64,000 nucleotides of DNA from Afipia massiliensis (GTDB lineage Bacteria; Pseudomonadota; Alphaproteobacteria; Rhizobiales; Xanthobacteraceae). The notes beneath the pieces were generated by a model. It did no database searches, was not told the origin of the DNA, and saw only the letters and a list, made by a program, of their open reading frames with translations. The DNA is taken from positions 310,001 through 374,000 of the forward strand of contig NZ_JACHIJ010000002.1 of the NCBI RefSeq assembly GCF_014203115.1. Reading direction: 5' to 3'. A program made the position numbers and the translations under genes. Positions 9,508-18,301 of the stretch are shown here, one piece after another; position 1 is the first letter of the stretch; each line of letters starts with the position of its first letter.

Positions 9508-10356
9508 CTAGGGCTCCCGCTGGCCCTGCTGGATCACGATGGTCGGCACCCCGAATGTGCCGGTCCGCACCGTGAAGACCCGGGTGCCCGGTTTGCGTCC
9601 CTCTCGCGGCTCGGAGACGTCCAGCCCCGCCCCGAGAAGCCGCGCCCGGGTGGCCTCAATGTCTGCCACGCGCCAGGACACGCCGTAGATCTTGTCCGGG
9701 CCGTCCCCTCTGCCGTCCTTGGTGCGATGGATGACCTCGAAGACCAGACCGCCGGTTTTAAAGAACAGAAAGCGCGTACCTAATGCGGCAATGGTCCGGT
9801 CCAGCTTCATGTCGAGGCCGAGCCGCGCGCCGTACAGCGCCGCTGTGCGCTCGGGATCGGGCGTCGCTATCACCAGATGATCGAGCGAAGTGACCGGCGC
9901 CGGGGCTGTCTCTGGCGACCGCGCCAGCCGTTCCGCGCGCTCAAGAAAGAACAGCCGGATACCGTGGGTCGACTCCGCCGACGCGCGCGTCCGCTTCCAC
10001 GCCAGCGAGCGGTGGGATGCAAGATCATTGCTGGCGCCGTTGCTGATGTCGTCCGGTGCAAGGCCGAGCCGCGTGAGGCGATGATGCGCCTTTGCGATGT
10101 CGTCGACACCGAAAGCAAGACTGGCGAGCCCCTCGCCTTGCTTGTCGAGCGCGGCGCGCACGCGATCGGCGGCTTCGCCTTCACCCGCAGGCGCCATCAG
10201 TTCGAGCGACGTGTTGTCGAGCACGAAAATAGCGATGGCTGCACCATTGCTTTGCGCGCGCCACATCGGCGCACGGCCAAGCAGCGTTTGATAACCAGCG
10301 ACACCCGCTTCGATGTCGCGAACCAGAACGACGGCGTGATCAAGTCCAGTAATCAT
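9508..10356 (-). CDS. VOC family (glyoxalase-like) protein
   Basis: A 282-residue protein with two vicinal-oxygen-chelate modules. The first begins GLDHAVVLVRDIEAGVAGYQ and the second, about residue 140, begins SLDHLVIATPDPERTAALYG; both include typical beta-alpha-beta elements and a possible metal His near each start. This resembles the glyoxalase-like domain family (dioxygenase, lyase or isomerase functions); the substrate cannot be assigned. It sits alone between aspS and a small periplasmic protein gene on the same strand. Confidence 0.78.
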   Translation of the reverse strand: MITGLDHAVVLVRDIEAGVAGYQTLLGRAPMWRAQSNGAAIAIFVLDNTSLELMAPAGEGEAADRVRAALDKQGEGLASLAFGVDDIAKAHHRLTRLGLAPDDISNGASNDLASHRSLAWKRTRASAESTHGIRLFFLERAERLARSPETAPAPVTSLDHLVIATPDPERTAALYGARLGLDMKLDRTIAALGTRFLFFKTGGLVFEVIHRTKDGRGDGPDKIYGVSWRVADIEATRARLLGAGLDVSEPREGRKPGTRVFTVRTGTFGVPTIVIQQGQREP

Positions 10357-10461
10357 GATGGTGCTCGCATGTGGAGCCGCACCTAATCATGCTCGCGCGT
10401 GCAATGCAGCCCCCTTGCGGCTGCGCATGCCTCCCTTGATTTCACCTTGCGGAATGTTGCG

Positions 10462-10725
10462 CTAACGATCCTGCCGGCAGCGCCACTCGCGCTTGCCCTT
10501 CGTCTTGATGCGTTGGTCGGCACGGCAGGCTTCGGATAGGTCGAGATCGTGAAACGTGCGGGCCTTCACGCCGAGATTGATCGTCGCGTTGAGATTGACG
10601 TGGGGTCGCATCGGGATGTGGGTGCCGGTGTTGACCGCGAGGTTATTCGCCATGGCCATGACGGGAACCAGCGATGCGATCAGGAAGCCCGCGGCTCCCA
10701 CACCGACAAGAGATTTTCCGGCCAT
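10462..10725 (-). CDS. Small exported hypothetical protein
   Basis: An 87-residue protein starting MAGKSLVGVGAAGFLIA, a signal peptide of about 28 residues that likely cleaves after AMA. The mature part is short, basic and contains one Cys-Arg pair near each end of a C-terminal segment (EACRADQR, EWRCRQDR), suggesting a disulfide. ATG 10725 has AGGGAG upstream and is preferred to the longer frame from 10806. No family recognised. It is divergent from rnd. Confidence 0.55.
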   Translation of the reverse strand: MAGKSLVGVGAAGFLIASLVPVMAMANNLAVNTGTHIPMRPHVNLNATINLGVKARTFHDLDLSEACRADQRIKTKGKREWRCRQDR

Positions 10726-10893
10726 GACAATTGCTCCCTGAAATAGTGCATTGCGGCAATGACCTATTGGTCGTACGGCGTGCATCCCCGGTTCAGCGGT
10801 GGACAAAAGATGTCCCGGGCCATGACCTATGGGCTTGCCCGATCAGCCGATTTTCGCATGGAAAATTCCGTTCAAGGCGTCCATAACCCCCGC

Positions 10894-12042
10894 ATGGAAA
10901 TGATCACCACCACGGACGAACTCGCCGCAATCTGCAATCGCCTCGCCAAACACCACGTTATCACTGTCGATACCGAGTTTTTGCGCGAAACCACCTACTA
11001 TCCGCTCCTCTGCGTCGTGCAGATGGCCAGTGCGGATGAGGCTGTCGTTGTAGATACCCTCGCCGAGGGAATCGACCTCAAGCCGTTCTTTGACCTGATG
11101 GCCAACGAGAACGTGCTCAAGGTGTTCCATGCCGCGCGGCAGGACATCGAAATCATCTTTCATCGCGCCGGCATCATCCCGCATCCGGTGTTCGACACCC
11201 AGGTCGCCGCCATGGTCCTCGGCTATGGCGATTCCATTGCCTACGATCAGCTGGTCGAGCGCATCACCGGGCATCGTCCCGACAAGACCCACCGCTTCAC
11301 CGACTGGTCGAACCGTCCGCTCACGCAGGATCAGGTCACCTACGCCCTCGCCGATGTCACCCATCTACGCGACGTGTTTGCTGCACTCGACGCCGACCTC
11401 AAGAAGCGCGGCCGCAGCGAATGGGTCAGCGAGGAGATGGAAATCCTCACCTCGCCGAAGACCTACGACTTCCATCCTGAGCGCGCGTGGGAGCGTCTCA
11501 AGACCCGCGTCCGCAAGCCGAAAGAACTCGCCGTGCTGATGGAAGTCGCGGCGTGGCGCGAACAGGAAGCGCAAAGCCGCGACGTGCCGCGCTCGCGCGT
11601 GCTGAAGGACGACGCCATCGGCGACATTGCCACCCACGCGCCCACCAGCCTCGAGCGGCTCGCAGGTCTGCGTTCGCTGCCGAAAGGTTTCGACAAATCG
11701 AAATGGGGACAGGACATCGTCGCAGCGGTGAAACGCGGGACTGCACGCGACCTGTCGACATTGCCCAAGCTCGACAAGCCGCGCGGCAACACCAACGGCG
11801 CAGCAACGGTTGAACTGCTCAAGGTACTGTTGCGCATGACGTCGGAACGGCACGCCGTCGCCAGCAAGGTGATCGCGACCGTAGACGACCTCGAACAGAT
11901 CGCAGCCGACGACAATGCCGATGTCGGTGCGTTACACGGCTGGCGTCGCGAACTGTTCGGCGAAGCAGCGCTGGCTTTGAAGAAAGGCCGCCTTGCGCTG
12001 GCCATCGACAAGGGACGTGTCGTACGGGTCGACCGGGAGTAA
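10894..12042 (+). CDS. rnd: Ribonuclease D
   Basis: A 382-residue 3'-5' exoribonuclease of the DEDDy family that trims tRNA and other small RNAs. Exo motifs are visible: [12 protein letters not shown] (Asp and Glu), [11 protein letters not shown] (Asp), and [13 protein letters not shown] (Tyr and Asp). An HRDC-like helical domain follows (about 205-290). ATG 10894 ([12 protein letters not shown]) matches where the conserved domain begins; the upstream in-frame extension to 10759 lacks domain character, although an ATG at 10858 cannot be excluded. Length agrees with the family. Confidence 0.93.
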   Translation: MEMITTTDELAAICNRLAKHHVITVDTEFLRETTYYPLLCVVQMASADEAVVVDTLAEGIDLKPFFDLMANENVLKVFHAARQDIEIIFHRAGIIPHPVFDTQVAAMVLGYGDSIAYDQLVERITGHRPDKTHRFTDWSNRPLTQDQVTYALADVTHLRDVFAALDADLKKRGRSEWVSEEMEILTSPKTYDFHPERAWERLKTRVRKPKELAVLMEVAAWREQEAQSRDVPRSRVLKDDAIGDIATHAPTSLERLAGLRSLPKGFDKSKWGQDIVAAVKRGTARDLSTLPKLDKPRGNTNGAATVELLKVLLRMTSERHAVASKVIATVDDLEQIAADDNADVGALHGWRRELFGEAALALKKGRLALAIDKGRVVRVDRE

Positions 12043-12064
12043 AGCTTCCGACTCGTCCTTTCTC

Positions 12065-12139
12065 CGCTCATTCCCGCGCAAGCGGGAATCCAGTTCTTGC
12101 CCTGGGTCCCCGCCTTCGCGGGGACGAACGGAATGAGCG
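12065..12139. repeat. REP-like palindromic element (two hairpins)
   Basis: Outer arms CGCTCATTCC and GGAATGAGCG enclose two inner hairpins, TTCCCGCGCAAGCGGGAA and GTCCCCGCCTTCGCGGGGAC. It lies between the convergent rnd and alkB genes, where it may also end both transcripts. The sequence type matches dispersed extragenic palindromes common in proteobacteria. Confidence 0.7.
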
Positions 12140-12177
12140 TGTCTTGCGGCGTCAACGCATCTTCCGGCAAAAGCGCT

Positions 12178-12828
12178 TTAGCGCGTCTTGCGAAACGTCA
12201 GGTTGATGCGCTGATTGCCGAGCAGCGGATGCTCGCCGTCCGCCAGCGGCATCACGCCGTGATAAGCCAGCCGCGCTGGACCGCCCCACGCCACAACATC
12301 GCCATGCGTGAGCCGATAGCGCGCCGTCTTGTCGGATCGGTTCAAGCCGCCGAACAGAAATGTCGCGGGCAATCCCAGCGACACCGACACGATCGGCGCG
12401 TTGAAATCCAGTTCGTCCTTGTCCTGATGCAGCGAGAGCTTCGCGCCCGGCTCATAGCGATTGATGAGACAGGCATCGGGGCGGAAATCGGCGAAGCCTG
12501 CCTTGGCGGCTGCCTGTGCAGCCAGTCCCGCGAACACGTCCGGCATCTGCGGCCACGGGTTGCCGCTTTCGGGATCGATGGCGTCGTAGCGATAGCCGCC
12601 GCGGTCGCTGACCCACCCCACCCTGCCGCAATTGGTCATTGCCACCGACATCCGGTGACCGCTGGGCGTAATCAGATGACGAAACGGCGCGCGCGCGATG
12701 ATGGCGTTCACCGCCTCAATCAGCGGCGCTTCTAGCGGCCGCGCGAAGCCTGCGAGCAGCATCGCACCCGGCGCGAGTTGCACATCACGCAATTCCGCAA
12801 CATCGCCGTCAAACAGGTCGCGCATCAT
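12178..12828 (-). CDS. alkB: AlkB-type 2-oxoglutarate/Fe(II) DNA dealkylase
   Basis: A 216-residue protein matching E. coli AlkB in length and motifs. The iron facial triad is visible as LHQDKDE (His and Asp) and AYHGVMP (distal His), and the 2-oxoglutarate Arg lies in the terminal RINLTFRKTR. The nucleotide-recognition region contains PWPQMP. It oxidatively removes methyl groups from 1-meA and 3-meC in DNA or RNA. No Ada gene is adjacent, so induction by an adaptive response is not evident here. ATG 12825 immediately after 12828 is equally possible. Confidence 0.92.
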   Translation of the reverse strand: MMRDLFDGDVAELRDVQLAPGAMLLAGFARPLEAPLIEAVNAIIARAPFRHLITPSGHRMSVAMTNCGRVGWVSDRGGYRYDAIDPESGNPWPQMPDVFAGLAAQAAAKAGFADFRPDACLINRYEPGAKLSLHQDKDELDFNAPIVSVSLGLPATFLFGGLNRSDKTARYRLTHGDVVAWGGPARLAYHGVMPLADGEHPLLGNQRINLTFRKTR

Positions 12829-12930
12829 CGGGGCCCGAAGTGAACGACGCAGCCTCGCCGCGCCTGCCTCACCTCACATGAACCGATTCACGGCGCTTCT
12901 TCCACCCGGTTTCCGGGGACCGCGCCCGCA

Positions 12931-12968
12931 AAAGAAAAGCCGGGCGGAAGCGTAAGCTTCCGTCCGGC
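12931..12968 (-). terminator. Rho-independent terminator of glnII
   Basis: Read on the minus strand, a GC-rich stem (GCCGGACGGAAGC paired with GCTTCCGCCCGGC, loop TTAC) is followed by TTTTCTTTT. It lies 67 bases past the glnII stop codon. Confidence 0.85.
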
Positions 12969-13035
12969 ACTAACTTGAACCAAAAGGGGTAACTCATGGC
13001 TCAAGCTATCTCTGGATAGCTTAGCCTTGAGGCCC

Positions 13036-14073
13036 TCAGGCCGCCGCCTTCTTGGCACCCGTCGGAACTTCGGAGATCGTCTTCAGGATCTGCGAAGCGA
13101 TCTGGTAGGGGTCGCCCTGCGAGTTCGGGCGGCGGTCTTCCAGGTAACCCTTATAGTCGTTGTTGACGAAGGAATGCGGAACGCGGATCGAAGCACCGCG
13201 ATCGGCAACGCCGTAGCTGAACTTGTTCCACGGCGCGGTCTCGTGCTTGCCGGTCAAACGCTTGTCGTTGTCCGGGCCGTAGACGGCGATGTGGTCCATG
13301 AGGTTCTTGTCGAACTGCTTCATCAGCGCTTCGAAGTAGTCCTTGCCGCCGACCGTGCGCATATACTCGGTCGAGAAGTTGGCGTGCATGCCCGAGCCGT
13401 TCCAGTCGGTGTCGCCGAGCGGCTTGCAGTGGAATTCGATGTCGATGCCGTACTTTTCGGTGAGACGCAGAAGCAGGTAACGCGCGATCCACATTTCGTC
13501 AGCGGCCTTCTTGGAGCCCTTGCCGAAAATCTGGAACTCCCACTGGCCCTTCGCCACTTCGGCGTTGATGCCTTCGTGGTTGATGCCGGCAGCGAGACAC
13601 AGGTTGAGGTGCTCTTCGACGATCTCGCGGGCGACCGAACCGACGTTGCTGTAGCCGACGCCGGTGTAGTACGGGCCCTGCGGTGCTGGATAACCAGCCT
13701 CAGGGAAGCCGAGCGGGCGGCCGTCCTGGTAGAAGAAGTATTCCTGCTCGAAGCCGAACCAGGCGCCGGCGTCATCGAGAACAGTGGCGCGCTTGTTGGA
13801 CACGTGCGGGGTCTTGCCGTCCGGCATCATGACTTCGCACATCACCAGAGCGCCGTTGATGCGCGTGGCATCGGGATAGATGGCAACGGGCTTCAGAACG
13901 CAATCCGAACTGTGGCCTTCGGCCTGCATGGTCGAGCTTCCGTCGAAGCCCCACAGCGGGAGCTGCTCGAGCGTCGGAAACGCATCGAATTCCTTGATCT
14001 GTGTTTTTCCGCGGAGGTTAGGTGTTGGGGTGTATCCGTCGAGCCAGATGTACTCGAGCTTATACTTTGTCAT
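13036..14073 (-). CDS. glnII: Glutamine synthetase type II (eukaryotic-type)
   Basis: A 345-residue GSII, shorter than GlnA-type GSI (about 470). It converts glutamate and ammonia to glutamine with ATP. Diagnostic blocks are YIWLDGYTPTPNLRGKT, WGFDGSSTMQAEGHSSD, FGFEQEYFFYQDGRPLGFP, NHEGINAEVAKGQWEFQIF, and the ATP-site region GMHANFSTE. GSII is the second, nitrogen-regulated glutamine synthetase of rhizobia and relatives and is not adenylylated. A sigma-54-type promoter lies 90-107 bases upstream of the start, consistent with NtrC control. A DUF2735 gene is divergent upstream, a common neighbour in this group. It has its own terminator at 12931-12968. Confidence 0.97.
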   Translation of the reverse strand: MTKYKLEYIWLDGYTPTPNLRGKTQIKEFDAFPTLEQLPLWGFDGSSTMQAEGHSSDCVLKPVAIYPDATRINGALVMCEVMMPDGKTPHVSNKRATVLDDAGAWFGFEQEYFFYQDGRPLGFPEAGYPAPQGPYYTGVGYSNVGSVAREIVEEHLNLCLAAGINHEGINAEVAKGQWEFQIFGKGSKKAADEMWIARYLLLRLTEKYGIDIEFHCKPLGDTDWNGSGMHANFSTEYMRTVGGKDYFEALMKQFDKNLMDHIAVYGPDNDKRLTGKHETAPWNKFSYGVADRGASIRVPHSFVNNDYKGYLEDRRPNSQGDPYQIASQILKTISEVPTGAKKAAA

Positions 14074-14162
14074 TGCGATCTCTCGTGAGTGAACGATTGC
14101 GTGCTAAGTTCCCGGCCGGTTTAGCCACCGGGGAACCCGGCCGCAAACGGCTGGCCCTTAAT

Positions 14163-14180
14163 AAGCATTTAACATGCCAA
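14163..14180 (-). promoter_or_regulatory. Sigma-54 (-24/-12) promoter of glnII
   Basis: On the minus strand the sequence reads TTGGCATGTTAAATGCTT, matching the sigma-54 consensus TTGGCACG-N4-TTGCW with exact GG-N10-GC spacing and two mismatches. It predicts a start near 14151 and a leader of about 77 bases. NtrC-dependent sigma-54 transcription of glnII is established in Bradyrhizobium. A possible half-site (TTGCACCA, 14238-14245) lies upstream, but a full NtrC palindrome is not clear. The remaining sequence of the 448-base divergent gap (14074-14521) shows no gene. Confidence 0.75.
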
Positions 14181-14521
14181 CCGGGCCCCTGGCGGGACGC
14201 TGTCCACAGCGGGTCAGGTCCCCCTCGTCCCATCCATTGCACCAGACTGATTCGCCAGTACCGCTCAGCCATGTGCGCGTTTTCGCATCAGTTTTCCCGC
14301 CTGCCTCGTTTGGCGGCGGTCCGATTCAAGCTGGTCCGATCCTGAAACCCTTCAGGTGTGGGTGCGTTAACGCTTCGAGCGCATGCTGAGTGAAGGCGCA
14401 GAATCGCGGATGCGCAAATTGTATGCAAACGCCTGCTTTTTATAGGGCAAACCGCGCAAAAGACGTGCGTTCCACTTACATTATCTCGAAGCGCTGACGC
14501 GCCCACCGAGAGGAGACCGGA

Positions 14522-14698
14522 ATGACACCCAATTCGACCCAGCCGACGGCCAAAATCTACCAATTCCCCGTGGGCGGCCGAGCCGCGCTCAGCAGCCGAA
14601 GCGAGCCCGCCAAGCCGACACTCGACTACGCAGTCTCCGGCAGCGGCTGGTACCACGAAGCCGCCATCGAAGACGCCAAGCGGGGCAGCGAACATTGA
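14522..14698 (+). CDS. DUF2735 family small protein
   Basis: A 58-residue protein starting MTPNSTQPTAKIYQFPVGGR and ending in an acidic/basic tail with GSGWYHEAAIEDA. The TAKIYQFP start and the WYH motif are features of DUF2735, a family of small rhizobial proteins repeatedly found next to glnII. A strong ribosome site (GAGAGGAGA) precedes ATG 14522. Function is unknown; its position divergent from glnII suggests a nitrogen-linked role. A terminator follows 59 bases later. Confidence 0.78.
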   Translation: MTPNSTQPTAKIYQFPVGGRAALSSRSEPAKPTLDYAVSGSGWYHEAAIEDAKRGSEH

Positions 14699-14757
14699 TG
14701 CCGCCGGCCGGCATGACGCCCGGGTGGCAGGTCCGCCCGGTGGATAACGACGTCGAA

Positions 14758-14795
14758 TAAAAGGGTCGAAGCATCAAGCTTCGGCCCTTTTGCTT
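14758..14795 (+). terminator. Rho-independent terminator after the DUF2735 gene
   Basis: Stem AAAGGGTCGAAGC / GCTTCGGCCCTTTT with loop ATCAA, followed by a T-rich stretch. It ends the short DUF2735 transcript and also separates it from the convergent glutaminase gene. Confidence 0.85.
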
Positions 14796-14823
14796 TGGGG
14801 GCTCGCGAAGCGCGTCACGCCCG

Positions 14824-15759
14824 TCACGCGCCGAAGATCGACCATCCCATCCGCTTGCTGAGGTTTTCAAGGGCGTCGCGGCCAAGCCGGGAATTGCCGT
14901 TCGAGTCGAGGCCCGGCGACCAGACCGCGATGGACGCCTTGCCCGGCGCGATGGCCAGGATGCCGCCCCCGACGCCGCTTTTGCCCGGCAGACCCACCCG
15001 ATAGGCGAATTCTCCGGACCCGTCGTAATGCCCGCATGTCAGCATCACGGCGTTGATGCGCAGCGCCCGCTCCGGCGGAACCACCAGGAATCCCGTCGAG
15101 GGATTGCGTCCGGAATGAGCGAGAAACCGCCCCGCCAGCGCAAGCTGACGGCACGACATGGCAATGGCGCATTGATGGAAATAAACCCCGAGCGTGAGCT
15201 CCGCCGCATTCTCGACGACGCGGAACGACTTCATGTAGTTCGCCAGCGCGATGTTGCGAAAGCCGGTGCGCTGCTCCGAGGCCGCGACCGCCTCATCGAT
15301 CGTGATCGACGAGTCGCCGGAGAGAAATTGCATGAATCTGAGGATTTCGCCGAGCGTCTCCTTGGGCTGATGCCCGGACAGGATGGCATCGGTCACCGCA
15401 ATCGCACCGGCGTTGATGAACGGATTGCGCGGAATGCCGCGTTCGCGTTCGAGCTGAACGATCGAATTGAACGGGCTGCCCGACGGCTCGCGCCCTACCC
15501 TCTGCCACAGCTTGTCGCCGATCATGCCCAGCGCCAGCGTCAGCGTGAACACCTTGGAAATGCTTTGAATCGAGAACGTCGTGTCGGCGTCCCCGCCTGC
15601 CGCGACGTGTCCATTGGAATCGACCACGACGAGACCGAACGAGTTGACGTCGACGCCAGCCAGTTCCGGAATATAGGTGGCGACCTCTCCACGATCCTTT
15701 CGTTCCATCATCTCGTCGGTGATTTCCTTCACGACGCGATCCAGGGTGGCATTGCTCAT
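14824..15759 (-). CDS. glsA: Glutaminase A
   Basis: A 311-residue serine-dependent glutaminase that hydrolyses glutamine to glutamate and ammonia. Motifs of the beta-lactamase-like fold are visible: SIQSISKVF (catalytic Ser and Lys), [13 protein letters not shown], and near the C-terminus [17 protein letters not shown] 15759 ([10 protein letters not shown]) is where the family similarity starts; the frame extends upstream to 15840 through the repeats at 15808-15857, which is unlikely to be coding. Its location next to glnII and the sigma-54-like repeats suggests nitrogen-status control (inference). Confidence 0.94.
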   Translation of the reverse strand: MSNATLDRVVKEITDEMMERKDRGEVATYIPELAGVDVNSFGLVVVDSNGHVAAGGDADTTFSIQSISKVFTLTLALGMIGDKLWQRVGREPSGSPFNSIVQLERERGIPRNPFINAGAIAVTDAILSGHQPKETLGEILRFMQFLSGDSSITIDEAVAASEQRTGFRNIALANYMKSFRVVENAAELTLGVYFHQCAIAMSCRQLALAGRFLAHSGRNPSTGFLVVPPERALRINAVMLTCGHYDGSGEFAYRVGLPGKSGVGGGILAIAPGKASIAVWSPGLDSNGNSRLGRDALENLSKRMGWSIFGA

Positions 15760-15807
15760 ATCGGGTTCGGCTTCTCGTTGCGGGCACACGTGTCGATGTC
15801 GTCTTAT

Positions 15808-15857
15808 GCGACAAATGTGCCAACGCGACAAATGTGCCAAAGCGACAAACCTGCCAG
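15808..15857 (-). repeat. Three tandem 17-bp repeats upstream of glsA, sigma-54-like
   Basis: On the minus strand the copies read TTGGCACATTTGTCGC twice (15825-15840, 15808-15823) and CTGGCAGGTTTGTCGC once (15842-15857), at exact 17-base period. Each keeps GG-N10-GC spacing and two have the perfect -24 block TTGGCAC; the -12 block is TCGC instead of TTGC. The copy nearest glsA would place a transcription start about 40 bases before its ATG. They may be stacked promoters, regulator sites, or a variable-number repeat. Confidence 0.55.
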
Positions 15858-15885
15858 ACGTCGAGCCCCGAACCCGCCCGTGCTC

Positions 15886-16626
15886 CTATTTGGCGTCGTG
15901 GAAAATGATCCCGACGGTATGGCGGTGGCCAGACCGGAGCTGGCTGACACCGTGCCGGAGATTGACGCGGTAGGTCCCACGGGTGCCCTGTACCGGACGC
16001 TGATGAACCGCAAACACCACCGCATCGCCCTGACGCAGCGGCACCACCGCCGCGCGCGACTGCATGCGCGGGCGCTGCTCGGTCAGCACGAACTCGCCGC
16101 CGGTAAAGTCGCGCTCCGGCTCCGACAGCAGGATCGCGACCTGCAGCGGAAACACATGCTCGCCGTACAGATCCTGATGCAGGCAGTTGTAGTCGCCCGC
16201 GGTGTACTGGAGCAGCAGCGGCGTCGGCCGCGTCTGACCGGCCTTGTGGCAGCGCTTGATGAAGTCGGCATGCACGGCCGGATAGCGCACATCGATCCCC
16301 ATCGACTCGTTCCATCGGTTGGCGATCGGCGCGAGTTGCGGATACAGCGCCGTCCGCAGATCGGCGATGATGTCCGGCAGCGGATAGGAAAAGTACTTGT
16401 ATTCGCCTCGTCCGAAGCCATGCCGGCCCATGATGATGTGGCTGCGGAAGATGCTCTCTTCGCCATAGAGCCCGGCGATTGCGCCGCATTCCTCCGGCGA
16501 CAGCAAGCGCGGCAACACGGCCCAGCCGTTACCGTCGAGATGCGTGGCGATGCCCGGCCAATCCATGGCCTCGACGCGGGATGAATCGGACGACGCGGTA
16601 ACCCTGGGTTTAGCTACAACTGTCAT
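15886..16626 (-). CDS. 2OG-Fe(II) oxygenase
   Basis: A 246-residue soluble dioxygenase. The iron ligands appear as LHQDLYGEHVFP (His and Asp) and GHRHTVGIIFHDA (distal His), with the 2-oxoglutarate Arg in the same C-terminal strands. A DSBH core with GGEFVLTEQRPRMQSRA and QGDAVVF is typical of the prolyl-4-hydroxylase-like superfamily. Substrate unknown. ATG 16626 has GAGGAGC upstream. It lies upstream of glsA on the same strand, separated by the tandem repeats, so co-transcription is uncertain. Confidence 0.8.
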   Translation of the reverse strand: MTVVAKPRVTASSDSSRVEAMDWPGIATHLDGNGWAVLPRLLSPEECGAIAGLYGEESIFRSHIIMGRHGFGRGEYKYFSYPLPDIIADLRTALYPQLAPIANRWNESMGIDVRYPAVHADFIKRCHKAGQTRPTPLLLQYTAGDYNCLHQDLYGEHVFPLQVAILLSEPERDFTGGEFVLTEQRPRMQSRAAVVPLRQGDAVVFAVHQRPVQGTRGTYRVNLRHGVSQLRSGHRHTVGIIFHDAK

Positions 16627-16703
16627 ACAAAGCTCCTCTTTGGAGCCCAGAGCTACGTTGCGAACGATGAACCATCCACCCGATTTCTGACGTTAACGGC
16701 GCT

Positions 16704-18299
16704 CTATCGCTTCACAGCCGCTGCGGGCGCTGATGTTACCCGATAGAGAACTGCGTAACCGTTGGAAACCACAGGCATCAGACCAGACGGCGGAGGCTGC
16801 AACCGCGTCGGCGGATCGATCAGCAGGACATAATCGAAGTTTGCCCGCCAGTCCGGCAGATAGCGCGCTGCGGTGAGGTCTTTCGGAGTAAACCGGTCCT
16901 GATGCAACACAGGCCAATCCACCGGCTCTGCGAGCGGATGGGCGATCCGGTCATAGGGGGGCTTCACCATCAAGGGCTGCTGGGCAGGATCGGCGAACAT
17001 CAGCGGCCAGAACGCGCGCCGTTCTATCACAAGCAGCGCACCGAGGTGTCCATCAAGCCTGTACATTCCCGGCAGCGCCCGCTCCGGCGGCGAGACGCCG
17101 GCTGTTTTGTGCCCCGGCTGGCCTCGCGCCACCAACACCCGAGAACCTGACTTCACCTCTGCAATGGCAGACCTGACATCTGCGACGTCATGCCGATGAT
17201 CGATCCAGGCCCACGCAACATAGCCTGTGCGAATGCCGATCAACGCCGCGAAGACCAGACCCGCCAGCAAGCCCTGACGTGGCGTGATCCGCGGCTGCAT
17301 GCCTGCGAAAATCAGCAGCGCAAACATCAACGCCAGCCGTCCGTCAACGAACGTGCCGTTCTTGATTGTCGATGGTGCTACGGCGAACACCAATCCCAAT
17401 ACCGCAAGCGCCAGCGGGGCGCCCGGCGCGAAGACGGCATGACGCCAGACGAGAACGAGAAAAGAAAAGAAAACAACTCCGGTCGCCACTGTCAGGACCG
17501 TGCTGTAGACAGTGAAAGGCGCAAACGCCACGAAGACCTTTTGCAGGCCGTCCCATGTGCCGGGAGTGGAATCGCCCGACAAAGGTGACGCCAGATAGAG
17601 CGCGACCGCCGGGCTCAGAGTCAGCGCGATCAGAAGGCAGGTTCGCAACCCCTCACCCAAGGTCAACGCTCCGTCTCGCCTCAGATCGAGAAGGCGAGCC
17701 AGTTCGTATGAACCGATCAGGAGCGCCGTGAGCAACACACCGAAGATATGGCAGAAGAAAATCACAGCCACAGCGCCCGCGAGAAGCACGGCCGCGCTCC
17801 ATCGTTGACCGCGCCGAACCAGCATCGTCCAAAGCGCGGCAGCGCCGAAGGCAAGTCCCACCGACAGCAGGAAGTTCATGAACCCCAGAAAGAAGACAGC
17901 GTTCCAGGCGACGAGCCCGGAGGCCAACGGCCAATAGGTGAAGCGCCCGAAAGCCACTCGGCTATACGCAACAACTCCCAACACCGGCACAAAGAGGCTC
18001 AAGGCCAGTATCAATCGACCGCCAAAATGCGGTTCGACAAATTTCAGCAAGCTCACGCCGAGAACATCCATGCCGACATTCGGCAGGATGCCCCAGCGCG
18101 GCGCGTACATTTGCGAAAGAAATGGATCGTTCGGATGGGCGAGAACAAAGTAGCGCGCGAGGTGGTTCGGATAATCCAGAACCGGAGGCAGATCGACGAG
18201 AAAGAACGGAGCTGCCAAGCCTGCAACGAGCGCCAGCGCCGTCGCATACCACAATGGACCGGGATCGAGCCTGCCGAGAGATCCAGCAGACGCGCGCAT
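16704..18299 (-). CDS. Polytopic membrane protein of unknown function
   Basis: A 531-residue protein with about ten hydrophobic segments and a C-terminal soluble domain of about 150 residues. The first periplasmic loop after helix 1 contains LPPVLDYPNHLARYFVL, with an Asp in the position where GT-C glycosyltransferases place a catalytic acid; this makes a GT-C-like enzyme possible but unproven. It begins 2 bases after the ppx stop codon, so it is probably the third gene of the ppk-ppx transcript. Confidence 0.65.
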   Translation of the reverse strand: MRASAGSLGRLDPGPLWYATALALVAGLAAPFFLVDLPPVLDYPNHLARYFVLAHPNDPFLSQMYAPRWGILPNVGMDVLGVSLLKFVEPHFGGRLILALSLFVPVLGVVAYSRVAFGRFTYWPLASGLVAWNAVFFLGFMNFLLSVGLAFGAAALWTMLVRRGQRWSAAVLLAGAVAVIFFCHIFGVLLTALLIGSYELARLLDLRRDGALTLGEGLRTCLLIALTLSPAVALYLASPLSGDSTPGTWDGLQKVFVAFAPFTVYSTVLTVATGVVFFSFLVLVWRHAVFAPGAPLALAVLGLVFAVAPSTIKNGTFVDGRLALMFALLIFAGMQPRITPRQGLLAGLVFAALIGIRTGYVAWAWIDHRHDVADVRSAIAEVKSGSRVLVARGQPGHKTAGVSPPERALPGMYRLDGHLGALLVIERRAFWPLMFADPAQQPLMVKPPYDRIAHPLAEPVDWPVLHQDRFTPKDLTAARYLPDWRANFDYVLLIDPPTRLQPPPSGLMPVVSNGYAVLYRVTSAPAAAVKR

Positions 18300-18301
18300 C
18301 C

